Shown here piece by piece: positions 39,812-48,928 of a DNA stretch of 56,491 nucleotides (its first letter is position 1; each line of letters opens with the position of its first letter). The position numbers were made by a program, and so were the translations under genes. Under the pieces are notes generated by a model. That model was not told the DNA's origin and searched no databases. It saw nothing but the letters and a program-made list of their open reading frames with translations. Source of the DNA: Gammaproteobacteria bacterium (GTDB lineage Bacteria > Pseudomonadota > Gammaproteobacteria > GCA-001735895); contig JALSKD010000139.1 in the NCBI GenBank assembly GCA_026989015.1, forward strand, positions 1 through 56,491. The letters are read 5' to 3'.

Positions 39812-41208
39812 GATGCCTCCTCGATGTGCTTGATGTGAAAGGACTTGGGCCGTGTCAGTTGCTCGTAGCCGATGACCGACAGGGTGCAGCCGCGCCCGGA
39901 ATCCTTGACTCCGACCCAGGCCAGCTCCGGATCGAGGTAGTCGCAACGGTTGACGAAAAAGGTACCGACATCCAGTTGCTGACCCAGTGCCACACCGCGG
40001 TCGTAATCGCGGGTGAAGATGGCTCCGGTCAGGCCGTAACGGCTGTCGTTCATCAGGGCCACGGCTTCCTCGTCCGATTCCACGCGCTGGATGCCGACGA
40101 TGGGACCGAAACTTTCCTCGGTCATGACCCGCATGGAGTGATCCACATCCAGCAATACCTGTGGCGCCAGGTAGGGTGAACCCCGCCGGTCGAGAGGATA
40201 GGTGGTGGCGTCGATCATCGGTGTCGCACCCTGCGCAATGGCTTCGGCGGCCTGATCACGGACAAAATCGGCGGCGCTTGCGCGGACCACCGGCCCTAGT
40301 GTGGTTTCCGTATCGTTCGGGCGCCCCAGCCGCAGCTGGCGGACCCATTCGACGGCCCTGGGCACAAAGTCATCGTAGATGTCGCGGTGCAGGTAGATGC
40401 GTTCGATGCCGCAGCAGGACTGGCCGGAATTGAAGAAGGCACCGTCCATGACGGTTTCGACGGCCTGGTCGATGTCCGCATCGGCCCGCACATAGGCGGG
40501 GTCCTTGCCGCCCAGTTCCAGGCCGACTCCGATGAAGCGGCCGGCGGCGGCCTGCTCGACGGCATGACCGCCTTCTACCGAGCCGGTAAAGGCCAGCAGA
40601 TCGATGCGCGGGTCGGCGATGATGCGTTCGGCATCGGCATGGCTCAAATGCAGGTACTGGAACACGCCTTCCGGCAGGCCCGCTTCCCCGAAGGCCTGGG
40701 CGAAGCGCTCGGCGCACAACGGAGTTTGCGCGGAATGCTTGAGAATGACCGTATTGCCGGCGAGCAGGGCGGGCACCACGGTGTTGACGGCGGTCAGATA
40801 GGGGTAGTTCCAGGGGGCGATCACGAACACCACGCCATGGGGTTCACGCTGGATCCAGCGGTCGAAACCCGGTTTGTCGCGGGTTCGGATCGGGGCAAGA
40901 CCCTCATCGGCCAGTTCGATCATGGTACGTGCGCGTTCCTCAAGCCCCGCCACCTCGCCGGCGGCAAAACGGATCGGACGCCCCATCTGCCAGGTCAGCT
41001 CCTCGGCAATGGCGTCACGCTGCGCGACAAAGGCATCGACGAAGGCGCTGGCCAGTTGCTTGCGCTCTGCCAGTGGACGGCGCTGCCAATCGGACTGGGC
41101 ACGGCGTGCCCGCTCCAGCGTGGCATCGATCAGTGCATCATCGGCAAGCGGGCGTTCGACGAAGACGGACCCGTCCACCGGGCTGACGGTTTTCTGTATA
41201 CGGCTCAT
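39808..41208 (-). CDS. NAD(P)-dependent aldehyde dehydrogenase
   Basis: A 466-residue aldehyde dehydrogenase. It has the motif APWNYP, cofactor region FTGSVEGG, general base Glu231 in LELGGKDP and nucleophile Cys265 in FFNSGQSCCG. It oxidises an aldehyde to an acid. Its position between a ligase and an alcohol dehydrogenase suggests a gamma-glutamyl-aminoaldehyde, as for PuuC in putrescine breakdown. It resembles succinate-semialdehyde-type dehydrogenases, so the exact aldehyde is open. Confidence 0.9.
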   Translation of the reverse strand: MSRIQKTVSPVDGSVFVERPLADDALIDATLERARRAQSDWQRRPLAERKQLASAFVDAFVAQRDAIAEELTWQMGRPIRFAAGEVAGLEERARTMIELADEGLAPIRTRDKPGFDRWIQREPHGVVFVIAPWNYPYLTAVNTVVPALLAGNTVILKHSAQTPLCAERFAQAFGEAGLPEGVFQYLHLSHADAERIIADPRIDLLAFTGSVEGGHAVEQAAAGRFIGVGLELGGKDPAYVRADADIDQAVETVMDGAFFNSGQSCCGIERIYLHRDIYDDFVPRAVEWVRQLRLGRPNDTETTLGPVVRASAADFVRDQAAEAIAQGATPMIDATTYPLDRRGSPYLAPQVLLDVDHSMRVMTEESFGPIVGIQRVESDEEAVALMNDSRYGLTGAIFTRDYDRGVALGQQLDVGTFFVNRCDYLDPELAWVGVKDSGRGCTLSVIGYEQLTRPKSFHIKHIEEAS

Positions 41209-41232
41209 GTTTGCTCTGCAAGGTTGAAAAAA

Positions 41233-42603
41233 TCAGATGATTTCGAAATAGCGTTCCAGCTCCCAGTCGCTGATGTGACGGCGGTATTCCTTTTCCTCCC
41301 ATTCGCGGGACGCAGCGAAGTGTTCGACAAAGGCATCGCCGAACAGCTGCCGGGCGGCTTCGGACTGTTTCAGTCGCTGGGCGGCTTCCCACAGGCTGCG
41401 TGGCAGGGCCTGGTGGGCAGGGTGTTGCTGCTCGTAGGCGTTGCCGGTGACACGGGGTTCCGGTTCCCACCCCTCTTCGATGCCGATCAGTCCGGAGCCG
41501 AGGGCGGCAGCCAGTGCCAGATAGGGATTGGCATCGGCCGAGCCGACCCGATATTCGATGCGCTGAGACGTGGCCGATCCGGGGATTACGCGCAACGCCG
41601 TGGTGCGGTTTTCCACGCCCCAGGTGGCGTCGGTGGGCGCCCAGAATCCGGGAATCAGCCGTGTGTAGGCGTTGACGGTCGGGGCGATCAGGGCCAGCAG
41701 TTCCGGCATCAGCCGCTGCTGTCCGGCCAGGAAGTGACGCTGGATGCGGCTCATGTGAAAGGGTTGGTCTGAATCATGGAATACCGGCTGGCCGTTGCTG
41801 GCGTCACGCAGCGATATATGGATGTGACCGCTCTGGCCCGGATAGTCCGGCGACCATTTGGCCATGAAGGTGGCCATCAGGCCGTTGCGCTGCGCCAGCA
41901 CCTTGATGAAGGTCTTGAACAATGCGGCCTTGTCGGCGGAAGCCAGCGATTCGTCCACCGCGATGGCAGCCTCGATCACGCCCGGCCCGGTTTCGGTGTG
42001 TATGCCCTCGATCGGGAAATCCATGCGTTCTGCCGTATCGAGAATCTGATGATACAGCTCGGCATGCACCGAATTGCGGATCATCGAATAGCCGAACCAT
42101 CCGGGGGACAGGGGTTTGAGGTCACGGAAGCCTTTTTCGCGGATGCTGTGAGGGGTTTCGTCAAACAGAAAGAACTCGTATTCGAGTGCGGAAAACGGGG
42201 TGAACCCCATGGCATGCGCCTTGTCCACGACACGCCGCAGCGCCGCGCGCGGGCACACCGCCTCGGCCTGGTCGGCAAATTCGGCAAGGAACAGCAGCAT
42301 GCCGTCCTCGAAGGGAATCTCGCGACAGGAATCGGGCAGGATGCGCACCGGCGCGTCCGGGTAGCCGGTGTGCCAGCCGGTATAGTCCACATGGTCGTAG
42401 AGCTGGTCCTTCACATCCCAGCCCAACACCACATCACAGAAGGCGAAGCCCTTTTCCAGGGATGAAAAGAACTTTTCACGGCTCATGTACTTGCCGCGCA
42501 TCACGCCGTCGTTGTCGAACAGGCCAACCTTGACATGGCTCAGTCCGCGCTCTTCGACGATGGCCCTGGCGTCCTCGATGGTTTTGATTTCTCTCGGGTT
42601 CAT
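41233..42603 (-). CDS. glutamine synthetase-like gamma-glutamyl-amine ligase
   Basis: A 456-residue type III glutamine synthetase-like ligase of the PuuA/IpuC group. The N-terminal beta-grasp part (KVGLFDNDGVMRGKYM) is followed by the catalytic domain with ALEYEFFLF, ETGPGVIEAAI, SGHIHISL and NRTTALRVIPGS metal- and ATP-binding motifs. Such enzymes join glutamate to an amine with ATP, unlike true GlnA. The surrounding transporter and dehydrogenases fit catabolism of an amine or amino alcohol. It starts 12 bp after dctM. Confidence 0.88.
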   Translation of the reverse strand: MNPREIKTIEDARAIVEERGLSHVKVGLFDNDGVMRGKYMSREKFFSSLEKGFAFCDVVLGWDVKDQLYDHVDYTGWHTGYPDAPVRILPDSCREIPFEDGMLLFLAEFADQAEAVCPRAALRRVVDKAHAMGFTPFSALEYEFFLFDETPHSIREKGFRDLKPLSPGWFGYSMIRNSVHAELYHQILDTAERMDFPIEGIHTETGPGVIEAAIAVDESLASADKAALFKTFIKVLAQRNGLMATFMAKWSPDYPGQSGHIHISLRDASNGQPVFHDSDQPFHMSRIQRHFLAGQQRLMPELLALIAPTVNAYTRLIPGFWAPTDATWGVENRTTALRVIPGSATSQRIEYRVGSADANPYLALAAALGSGLIGIEEGWEPEPRVTGNAYEQQHPAHQALPRSLWEAAQRLKQSEAARQLFGDAFVEHFAASREWEEKEYRRHISDWELERYFEII

Positions 42604-42615
42604 GGTGTGTTTGTC

Positions 42616-43938
42616 TCAGTCGGCAAAAACGGTTTTGGGCAGCCACAAAGCGATGTCCGGGTAGCTCATGACCAGCGCCAAACCGGAGATCATCAGCAGA
42701 GCGAATGGAGCAATGGAGGCGTAGATATCGCGCAGGGTGATTTCCGGTGGAGCCATGGCTTTCATGAGAAACAGGTTGTAACCGAACGGTGGGGTCATAT
42801 AGGCGATCTGGCAGGTGATGGTATAGAGCACGCCATACCAGATCGGATCGAACCCCAGTTTCACGACGAGGGGGATGTATAAGGGGGCCACGATCACCAG
42901 CATGGCGGTATCGTCGAGGAACATGCCCATGACGATGAAGGAAAGCTGCATGAGGATAAGCACTTCCCAGGGTGTCAGCCCCCACTTGTCGAGAAAGATG
43001 TACTCGATGGCCTTGACAGCACCGAGACCGTCGAATACCGCGCCAAAAGCGAGGGCAGCGAGGATGATCCACATGAACATGGCGCTGACATCGAGGGACT
43101 TCTTGAGCGTTCGGTGCATCATCTTGCGGTTGATACGCCCCTTGACTGCCGCGGCCAGCATGGAAGCGGCCGCGCCCACTGCGGCACTCTCCACCAGGCT
43201 GGTGATCCCCATGATGAACAGCCCGATGACAGAGAAGATGATCAGGATCGTCAGCAGTCCGGAGCGAACGATACGCCAGAAATGTCTGGGTTCTATCTGA
43301 CGTTCCTCTCGTGGCAGAACCGGACCAAGTTCGGGTTGCAGATAGCATCGAATGACGATATAGCCTATGAACAACGAAGCCAGCAGCAGACCGGGGAGTA
43401 CCCCCGCGAGCCAAAGCTGTGAAATCGGTTGGCGAGCGATCATGCCGTAGAGTACGAGAACGATGCTTGGCGGAACAAGAATACCCAGGGAGCTTCCGGC
43501 CTGTATGACACCGGTAACCATGCGCTTGTCGTAGTTGCGTTTGAGCATCTCGGGCAGGGCAATGGTGTTGCCTATGGCCATGCCGGCAACACTCAGCCCG
43601 TTCATTGCCGAGATGGCGACCATCAGCAATGTGGTTCCAACCGCCAATCCGCCTCTGAGCGAGCCGGCCAGGACATGCAGCATTTCGTACAGGTCGCTGG
43701 CAATGCCGGATTCACTGAGCATATAGCCCATGAATATAAACAGGGGGAGGGTGAGCAGAGGGTACCAGTTGAGCAGTTTGATGCTGGCCGAAAACGCCAT
43801 TTCGACACCGCCATCCCCCCACAGCAACAGGGAAGCGACGGCTGCCACAAACCCAATCGCACCGAATACCCGCTGTCCGGTCAGCAGCATTGCCATCATG
43901 CCGCCGAACATGACCAGGGCGATCATTTCATGGCTCAT
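42616..43938 (-). CDS. dctM: TRAP transporter large permease DctM
   Basis: A 440-residue, about twelve-helix permease of the TRAP family (FMGYMLSESGIASDLY, GTTLLMVAISAMNGLSVAGMAIGN, LILMQLSFIVMGMFLDDTAMLVI). It translocates the ligand supplied by DctP using a sodium gradient. Overlaps dctQ by 11 bp. The family does not reveal the ligand. Confidence 0.92.
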   Translation of the reverse strand: MSHEMIALVMFGGMMAMLLTGQRVFGAIGFVAAVASLLLWGDGGVEMAFSASIKLLNWYPLLTLPLFIFMGYMLSESGIASDLYEMLHVLAGSLRGGLAVGTTLLMVAISAMNGLSVAGMAIGNTIALPEMLKRNYDKRMVTGVIQAGSSLGILVPPSIVLVLYGMIARQPISQLWLAGVLPGLLLASLFIGYIVIRCYLQPELGPVLPREERQIEPRHFWRIVRSGLLTILIIFSVIGLFIMGITSLVESAAVGAAASMLAAAVKGRINRKMMHRTLKKSLDVSAMFMWIILAALAFGAVFDGLGAVKAIEYIFLDKWGLTPWEVLILMQLSFIVMGMFLDDTAMLVIVAPLYIPLVVKLGFDPIWYGVLYTITCQIAYMTPPFGYNLFLMKAMAPPEITLRDIYASIAPFALLMISGLALVMSYPDIALWLPKTVFAD

Positions 43939-44446
43939 CGATTCTTCTCCCCAGAACGGTGGCGAGATCGCGGAAGAAAATGGCGATCGCCTGCAGCAGC
44001 ATGAGGAAGATGCCGAAAGTCATGATGATCTTGATCGGCGCCATGGGTGGGCCCCAGGCCGAGTAGTTTTTCTGTCCGTACTTGAGCGCGTACTCCGTAC
44101 TCGATACCCCACCGTAGAACAGTACGATCAGGTAGGTGATCAGGCAGAAAGCGGTGAGGGTATCCATGAAGGCGCGCTTGCGCAGTGTCCAGCGCTCGTA
44201 GAACAGATCCATGCGGACATGAGCGCCGTTTTTCAGTGTCCAGCCTCCGCCCAGCAGGTAGTAGGCGGCCATGGTGAACTGAGCCATTTCGATGGTCCAC
44301 AGCTGTGGGCTGTTGAAAAAGGAGCGGGTCACTGCCGAATACAGCAGAATGCCAAGCATGACGAAGATACCGTACATGGCGATATGCCCGAAAAACCGGT
44401 TGATCGCTTCGACATAGTGGACATACAGCTTGATGAATCTGGGCAC
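43928..44446 (-). CDS. dctQ: TRAP transporter small permease DctQ
   Basis: A 172-residue four-helix membrane protein between dctP and dctM (MYGIFVMLGILLYSAVTRSFF, LWTIEMAQFTMAAYYLLGGGW). No ATG fits; a GTG at 44446 (VPRFIKLYVHYVEA) is the best start, without a clear ribosome site. The frame is open back to 44647, but that part runs through the hairpin and the dctP end and is not protein-like. Confidence 0.82.
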   Translation of the reverse strand: MPRFIKLYVHYVEAINRFFGHIAMYGIFVMLGILLYSAVTRSFFNSPQLWTIEMAQFTMAAYYLLGGGWTLKNGAHVRMDLFYERWTLRKRAFMDTLTAFCLITYLIVLFYGGVSSTEYALKYGQKNYSAWGPPMAPIKIIMTFGIFLMLLQAIAIFFRDLATVLGRRIDEP

Positions 44447-44475
44447 GACGATAAAACCGATGGAGGTGAAAGCAA

Positions 44476-44495
44476 GGGACGCGCAAGCGCGTCCC
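44476..44495 (-). terminator. dctP-dctQ intergenic hairpin
   Basis: A perfect 9-bp stem GGGACGCGC / GCGCGTCCC with a two-base centre, 10 bp after the dctP stop. No T-run follows on the minus strand (TTGCTT), so partial termination or protection of a dctP transcript is likely, giving excess binding protein. Confidence 0.7.
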
Positions 44496-44505
44496 CCCGC
44501 GGATC

Positions 44506-45558
44506 TCAGCTGCAGCGATAGGGCGGTCCGGCTTGCTCCATGATGGCATTGTAATCCTTGAAGATCTGGACCACTCGAGCGGCCCTTGGGCTGGTCTTGG
44601 CGATCTCGTCCCAGAATTTGGCGGCTTCGGCCTCGACCTTCTTCCATTCGCTGTCGGGGATGCTGGTCAGCTTCATCTTGGTGCCCTTGACGCGAAGGCG
44701 GGCTTCACCTGCCCAGTACCAGTACTGGCGGTGGTAATGGGAACTGTCCATGCACAGCTTGAACAGGGTTTTCAGGTGTTCGGGGACTTTTGCCCATGCA
44801 TCCTCGTTGGCAAAATAGGAGCCGCACCAGGCGCCCGAGATATTGTTGGTCAGAAAATAGTTGGTCACATCGGCCCAGCCCACGGTGTAGTCTTCGGTAA
44901 TACCCGACCAGGCGATTCCGTCGAGCTCCCCGGTCTGAACGGCAACCTCGATATCTTCCCAGGGCAGGGTGACCGGTATGACGCCGAAGCGCGAGAGGAA
45001 CTTTCCTGCCGTCGGGAAGGTAAAGACGCGCAGCCCCTTCAGATCGTCGAGACTGCGAATGGGTTTCTTGGTGGCAAAGTGACAGGGATCCCAGGCCCCG
45101 GCAGACAACCAGGTCACACCCTCCACTTCGTCGTAGGCCTCTTTCCAGATCTTGTTCAATCCGTATTCGTGGAATAATGCGGGTACATCCAGGCTGTAGC
45201 GGGTAGCGAAGGGGAAGTAACCGCCAAACACGGCGATGTCCACCGGAGAGGACATGGAGTCATCATCGCTCTGTACGGCGTCGATGGTGCCTCTTTGCAT
45301 CGCGCGGAACAGCTCTCCGGTAGGTACCAGCGAATCGGAGGTGTAGAGTTCGATCACCATTTCACCGTTGGCCACCTTGTTGAATGCTTCAATGGACGGC
45401 TTGATGACATGTTCGGCCAGGGCGGGCCCCGCATAGGTTTGCAGTCGCCACTTGATGGTGGTTTTTTTGGCGGCGTGAACATAAGGTGCAGACAGGCCGG
45501 CAGCGGTTGCAGCCACTCCGGCCCCGGCCTTTTTCAGGAAATCACGACGGTTGCTCAT
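44506..45558 (-). CDS. dctP: TRAP transporter substrate-binding protein DctP
   Basis: A 350-residue periplasmic receptor with a Tat signal (RRDFLKKAGAGVAATAAG) cut near VHAAKK. The TRAP-type fold shows LQTYAGPALAEHV, TSDSLVPTGELFRAMQRG and GLRVFTFPTAGKF. ATG 45558 has an AGAGG site. It is the first gene of the eight-gene operon, divergent from the RpiR-type regulator. The ligand class is not clear from the sequence. Confidence 0.92.
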   Translation of the reverse strand: MSNRRDFLKKAGAGVAATAAGLSAPYVHAAKKTTIKWRLQTYAGPALAEHVIKPSIEAFNKVANGEMVIELYTSDSLVPTGELFRAMQRGTIDAVQSDDDSMSSPVDIAVFGGYFPFATRYSLDVPALFHEYGLNKIWKEAYDEVEGVTWLSAGAWDPCHFATKKPIRSLDDLKGLRVFTFPTAGKFLSRFGVIPVTLPWEDIEVAVQTGELDGIAWSGITEDYTVGWADVTNYFLTNNISGAWCGSYFANEDAWAKVPEHLKTLFKLCMDSSHYHRQYWYWAGEARLRVKGTKMKLTSIPDSEWKKVEAEAAKFWDEIAKTSPRAARVVQIFKDYNAIMEQAGPPYRCS

Positions 45559-45609
45559 GGTTCGATCCTCTTTGGTGGTGTTGTAAGTCACGGTTCCGGA
45601 CCGTGTTGC

Positions 45610-45623
45610 GTAAATATATTTAC
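45610..45623. promoter_or_regulatory. 14-bp palindrome, candidate RpiR operator
   Basis: GTAAATATATTTAC is a perfect palindrome between the divergent dctP and rpiR genes, 51 bp from the dctP start. An arm pair TCAA-N4-TTGA lies at about 45641-45652. The stretch is AT-rich, unlike its surroundings. Confidence 0.5.
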
Positions 45624-45733
45624 ATGCAGATAATAATCAGTCAAATAATTGATATCATGGTCCGCAGCGTCACAGGCAGGGGCAATGACGGCCCCGCCGA
45701 ACGACGGCGTCTGTTCGGGACCGGAGAAAGTGA

Positions 45734-46615
45734 ATGAAACCCACAAACACCAGCATTGCCGACCGCCTGCGTCAGCAGTTTGCGCAGTTCAAGCCGGCGG
45801 AGCGCAAGATTGCCAATCACCTGCTGGCCGACTACCCGATGTCGGGTCTGGTATCGATTACGGAGCTGTCGAAGGCCAGCAAGGTGTCCACGCCGACGGT
45901 GATGCGGACTTTGAAGCGCATCGGCTTCACCAGCTTTGTCGATTTTCAGAAGGCGCTGAAGCAGGAGTTGTCGCAGACCCTGGCCGACCCGGTGGCGCGG
46001 CACGGCCAGTGGGCGAGCGGTGCGCCGCGCGAACATGTGCTCAACCGTCATGCCGAAGCGGTGCTAGCCAATCTGCAGGACACGATGAAGCAGATCAGCC
46101 ACCGCGATTTCAATGCAGTGGTGGATCTGCTCGCCGATCCCGAACGGTCGGTGCACCTGGTCGGCGGGCGCATCACCCATGCCTTCTCCGATTATCTGGC
46201 GACGCATCTGGAGGTCATCCGCCGCGGGGTGTTCACCTTGCCCCAGGCGGTCAGCCTCTGGTCGCATCATCTGCTCGACATGGATGACGGGGATGTGCTG
46301 GTGATTTTCGATGTGCGCCGGTATGAGGCCGACCTGCTGACCCTGGCTGGCCAGGCGGCGGACAAGGGACTCAGGGTCGTCCTGTTCAGCGACCAGTGGC
46401 TGTCGCCGATTGCACGGAGGGCCGATTTCTGCTTCCCGGTGCGCATCGAAGCGCCTTCCGGTTGGGATTCCGGGGTGGCCACGCTGTTCCTCGTCGAAGC
46501 GCTGATCAATGCGGTGGAGTGCAAGGTCTGGCCACAGGCCGAACAGCGGATCAAGGCGCTCGAGGAGACCTTCAACCGAACCGGGCGCTTTCGCCCCAGT
46601 GAGCCAAGCCGATGA
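45734..46615 (+). CDS. RpiR-family transcriptional regulator (HTH-SIS)
   Basis: A 293-residue regulator with an N-terminal HTH_6 domain (ADRLRQQFAQFKPAERKIANHLL, ASKVSTPTVMRTLKRIGFTSF) and a C-terminal SIS domain (about 120-285, VHLVGGRITHAFSDYLATHL). SIS domains bind phosphosugars or related ligands. It is divergent from the TRAP/dehydrogenase operon and is the probable controller of it. ATG 45734 follows GGAGAAAG. The stop overlaps the small gene behind. Confidence 0.88.
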   Translation: MKPTNTSIADRLRQQFAQFKPAERKIANHLLADYPMSGLVSITELSKASKVSTPTVMRTLKRIGFTSFVDFQKALKQELSQTLADPVARHGQWASGAPREHVLNRHAEAVLANLQDTMKQISHRDFNAVVDLLADPERSVHLVGGRITHAFSDYLATHLEVIRRGVFTLPQAVSLWSHHLLDMDDGDVLVIFDVRRYEADLLTLAGQAADKGLRVVLFSDQWLSPIARRADFCFPVRIEAPSGWDSGVATLFLVEALINAVECKVWPQAEQRIKALEETFNRTGRFRPSEPSR

Positions 46616-46833
46616 CTGAGGGTGACCGAAGACCCGGGGACAGGAAGCCGGAAGATGACCGGGGACCGAGCATCAGCACCCGCTTTCTGTGGGTGTTGCT
46701 GGCGGTGATGATCCTGATGGTGGCCATTCCGTTGTTGCCCGACCTGCTGCGCCGGGTGGTGGCCGGGCTGATGATGCTGTGGCTGACCTACGAGCTGTGG
46801 CGGGTGGTCTACCGCGGCCGCGGCTCAGGCTGA
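46612..46833 (+). CDS. small membrane protein, unknown
   Basis: A 73-residue protein: a charged, proline-rich N terminus (GDRRPGDRKPEDDRGP) and two likely membrane helices (FLWVLLAVMILMVAIPLL, VVAGLMMLWLTYELWRVVY). It is translationally coupled to the RpiR gene (ATGA) and overlaps the convergent phosphoribosyltransferase gene by 9 bp. I do not recognise it. Confidence 0.6.
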   Translation: MTEGDRRPGDRKPEDDRGPSISTRFLWVLLAVMILMVAIPLLPDLLRRVVAGLMMLWLTYELWRVVYRGRGSG

Positions 46834-47406
46834 GCCGTTTGTTCCGGTCACTGCTTCGAGGATCGCGTGGATCGCCGGCCGATGTTCGCGGACTTCCTCA
46901 TCGGTCAGGCCTTCCAGGGAGTAGGGAAACTTGAGCCAGCGGTCGGTTTCATGGATGAAGTAGTCCGGCGCACGGCCGGTTTCGTTGCGCGAAGGTTTGT
47001 ACCAGGGCACGGCGATGCGGATGTCCTCGGGTGTGTTCCTTCGGCATTCCAGTTTCAGTCTGGCCAGCAGGGCTTCGATGGTCCGGCCGCTGTCGTATAC
47101 ATCGTCGACGATCAGCAAGGGGTCGTCGCGGTTGAGGTGCTTGATCAGGTAGCCCAGGCCGTGGATGCGGATCTCGCGTGATGACTGGTCGATGCCGTGG
47201 TAGGACGAAGTACGAATGGCAATATGGTCAGCGCGGATGCCCCCGTAATGGGCGAGGAATTCCTGCACCGCGATGCCCACCGGCGCGCCGCCACGCCACA
47301 GCGCAATGATGGCGTTGGGACGGAAACCGCTGCGCAGAATGCGCGCGGCCAGCCGCCAGGCATCCTTCTGCAGATCGTCAGAACTGATGTAGTGTTTTTC
47401 GGACAT
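46825..47406 (-). CDS. phosphoribosyltransferase (hypoxanthine-type)
   Basis: A 193-residue type I phosphoribosyltransferase. The PRPP loop is LLIVDDVYDSGRTIEALL and an early motif is ALWRGGAPVG. The fold is that of hypoxanthine/xanthine-guanine enzymes that turn purine bases into nucleotides, but the base is unknown. It starts at 47406; the longer frame to 47931 is a shadow of the next gene. It shares sequence throughout with the divergent neighbour (RLAARILRSGFRPNAI against RLAVRIWQSGFRPDYI), so the two arose by duplication. Confidence 0.85.
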   Translation of the reverse strand: MSEKHYISSDDLQKDAWRLAARILRSGFRPNAIIALWRGGAPVGIAVQEFLAHYGGIRADHIAIRTSSYHGIDQSSREIRIHGLGYLIKHLNRDDPLLIVDDVYDSGRTIEALLARLKLECRRNTPEDIRIAVPWYKPSRNETGRAPDYFIHETDRWLKFPYSLEGLTDEEVREHRPAIHAILEAVTGTNGSA

Positions 47407-47474
47407 AGCCCGTTTTACCGTTGGTGCTTGCGAGCGTCGATTATATACTGCGCATTTTGCGGATGTCGGTTTGT

Positions 47475-48080
47475 ATGCATCACTCCCTGCCCAGACGCTA
47501 CATAGACCCCGAGCAGCAGTTGCTGGACGCTTATCGCCTTGCGGTGCGCATCTGGCAGAGCGGCTTTCGGCCCGACTATATCGTCGGCCTGTGGCGTGGC
47601 GGCGCGCCGGTGGGCATTGTGGTGCAGGACTGTTTCGACTGGCTGGGCCACAAGACCGACCATATCGCGCTGCGCACGAGTTACAACGGGTTGTCGAGTT
47701 ACACGCGCATGATCGAGCGCGCCGAGGAGATCCGGGTCCATGGCACCCAGTACCTGTGGGAACACATGAATGCCGGCGACCGCCTGCTGATCGTCGACGA
47801 TGTCCAGGGCAGTGGCCACAGCCTGCGCGCGGTCGTCCGCCGTCTGCAGCAGAAATTGCGCCGCAACATGCCGCAGGATGTGCGCAGCGCGGTGATCTGG
47901 TATCGCCCGGGTGGCGGTGATGGCCCGGCACCCGATTACTTCGTGCACCGTACCGATGACTGGCTGGCGCTGCCCTATGAACTGGACGGTCTCGACGAGC
48001 GAGAGATCATCGAACACAAACCGTTCGTTCATGAGCTTGCCGAATGGGCGCTGGGACGAACCGATGAGGAACCGCAGTGA
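47475..48080 (+). CDS. divergent paralogous phosphoribosyltransferase
   Basis: A 201-residue paralog of the preceding protein. It keeps GLWRGGAPVG and the fold, but its PRPP loop reads LLIVDDVQGSGHSLRAVV, with the usual acidic/threonine-like positions changed. Reduced or altered activity is therefore possible. ATG 47475 aligns with the paralog start; another ATG at 47463 is possible and neither has a strong ribosome site. Its stop overlaps the GTG of the next gene, coupling it to a P-loop protein and a MetA-like enzyme. Confidence 0.82.
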   Translation: MHHSLPRRYIDPEQQLLDAYRLAVRIWQSGFRPDYIVGLWRGGAPVGIVVQDCFDWLGHKTDHIALRTSYNGLSSYTRMIERAEEIRVHGTQYLWEHMNAGDRLLIVDDVQGSGHSLRAVVRRLQQKLRRNMPQDVRSAVIWYRPGGGDGPAPDYFVHRTDDWLALPYELDGLDEREIIEHKPFVHELAEWALGRTDEEPQ

Positions 48081-48928
48081 AGTTTACACCCGAATCCTTC
48101 CGCAACTGGGAGCACAAGAAGGTGACGCTGGTCGGCATGTCCGGCGTCGGCAAATCCTATCTGTCCACACTGCTGCGCCAGAGCGGCAGCGGCTGGTTCC
48201 ATTACTCCGGTGACTACCGCATCGGCACCCGTTACCTGGACGAACACATTCTCGACATGATCAAACAGCAGGCCATGCAGGTGCCCTTCCTGCGCGAGCT
48301 GTTGCGCAAGGACTGGATCTACATCCGCAACAACATCAAGGTGGACGACCTGGGTCCGGTGCTCAGTTTTGTGGGCAAGCTCGGCAATCCGGAACTGGGC
48401 GGGGTGGAACTGGAGGATTTCATTCAGCGCCAGGCGCTGTACCGGGAAGCCGAGGTCGCCACCATGCGCGATGTGCCTGAGTTCATCCGCAAGGCGCAGG
48501 AAATCTACGGCTACCCCCACTTCGTCAATGATGTCGGCGGCAGTCTTTGCGAACTGGACGAACCGGGGCTGGTCGAGGAACTGGCGGAGCACACACTGAT
48601 CCTCTATATCAAGGTGAGCCACGAGGAAGAGGAACAGAAACTCATCCGGCGCGCGGTCAGCGCCCCAAAGCCGCTGTACTACCGTCCCGAATTTCTCACC
48701 GAGCACCTGGCCTTGTACCTGGCCGAGAAGGGACTGGAGTATGCGGCGGAGATGGACCCCGACGACTTTGCCCGCTGGGTGTTTCCCCGCCTGTTCCATT
48801 CCCGTGTTCCTCGCTATGAGGCGATCGCCCGACTGGGCTATACCGTGACTTCCGAAGAAGTGGCACGGGTGCGTGACGAGGCCGATTTCCTGCGCCTCAT
48901 CGAAACCGCGATCGGGAGGGCCGGCTGA
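48077..48928 (+). CDS. P-loop NTPase/kinase-like protein, unknown function
   Basis: A 283-residue protein starting at GTG within the upstream stop. Walker A is LVGMSGVGKSYL at residues 16-27; the following FHYSGDYRIGTRYLDEHILDM looks like a substrate-side lid seen in small-molecule kinases. No clear Walker B or AAA second region is visible. It overlaps the MetA gene by one base. Function is not known; a phosphate-transfer role on a nucleotide or homoserine-type substrate is conjecture. Confidence 0.7.
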   Translation: MKFTPESFRNWEHKKVTLVGMSGVGKSYLSTLLRQSGSGWFHYSGDYRIGTRYLDEHILDMIKQQAMQVPFLRELLRKDWIYIRNNIKVDDLGPVLSFVGKLGNPELGGVELEDFIQRQALYREAEVATMRDVPEFIRKAQEIYGYPHFVNDVGGSLCELDEPGLVEELAEHTLILYIKVSHEEEEQKLIRRAVSAPKPLYYRPEFLTEHLALYLAEKGLEYAAEMDPDDFARWVFPRLFHSRVPRYEAIARLGYTVTSEEVARVRDEADFLRLIETAIGRAG

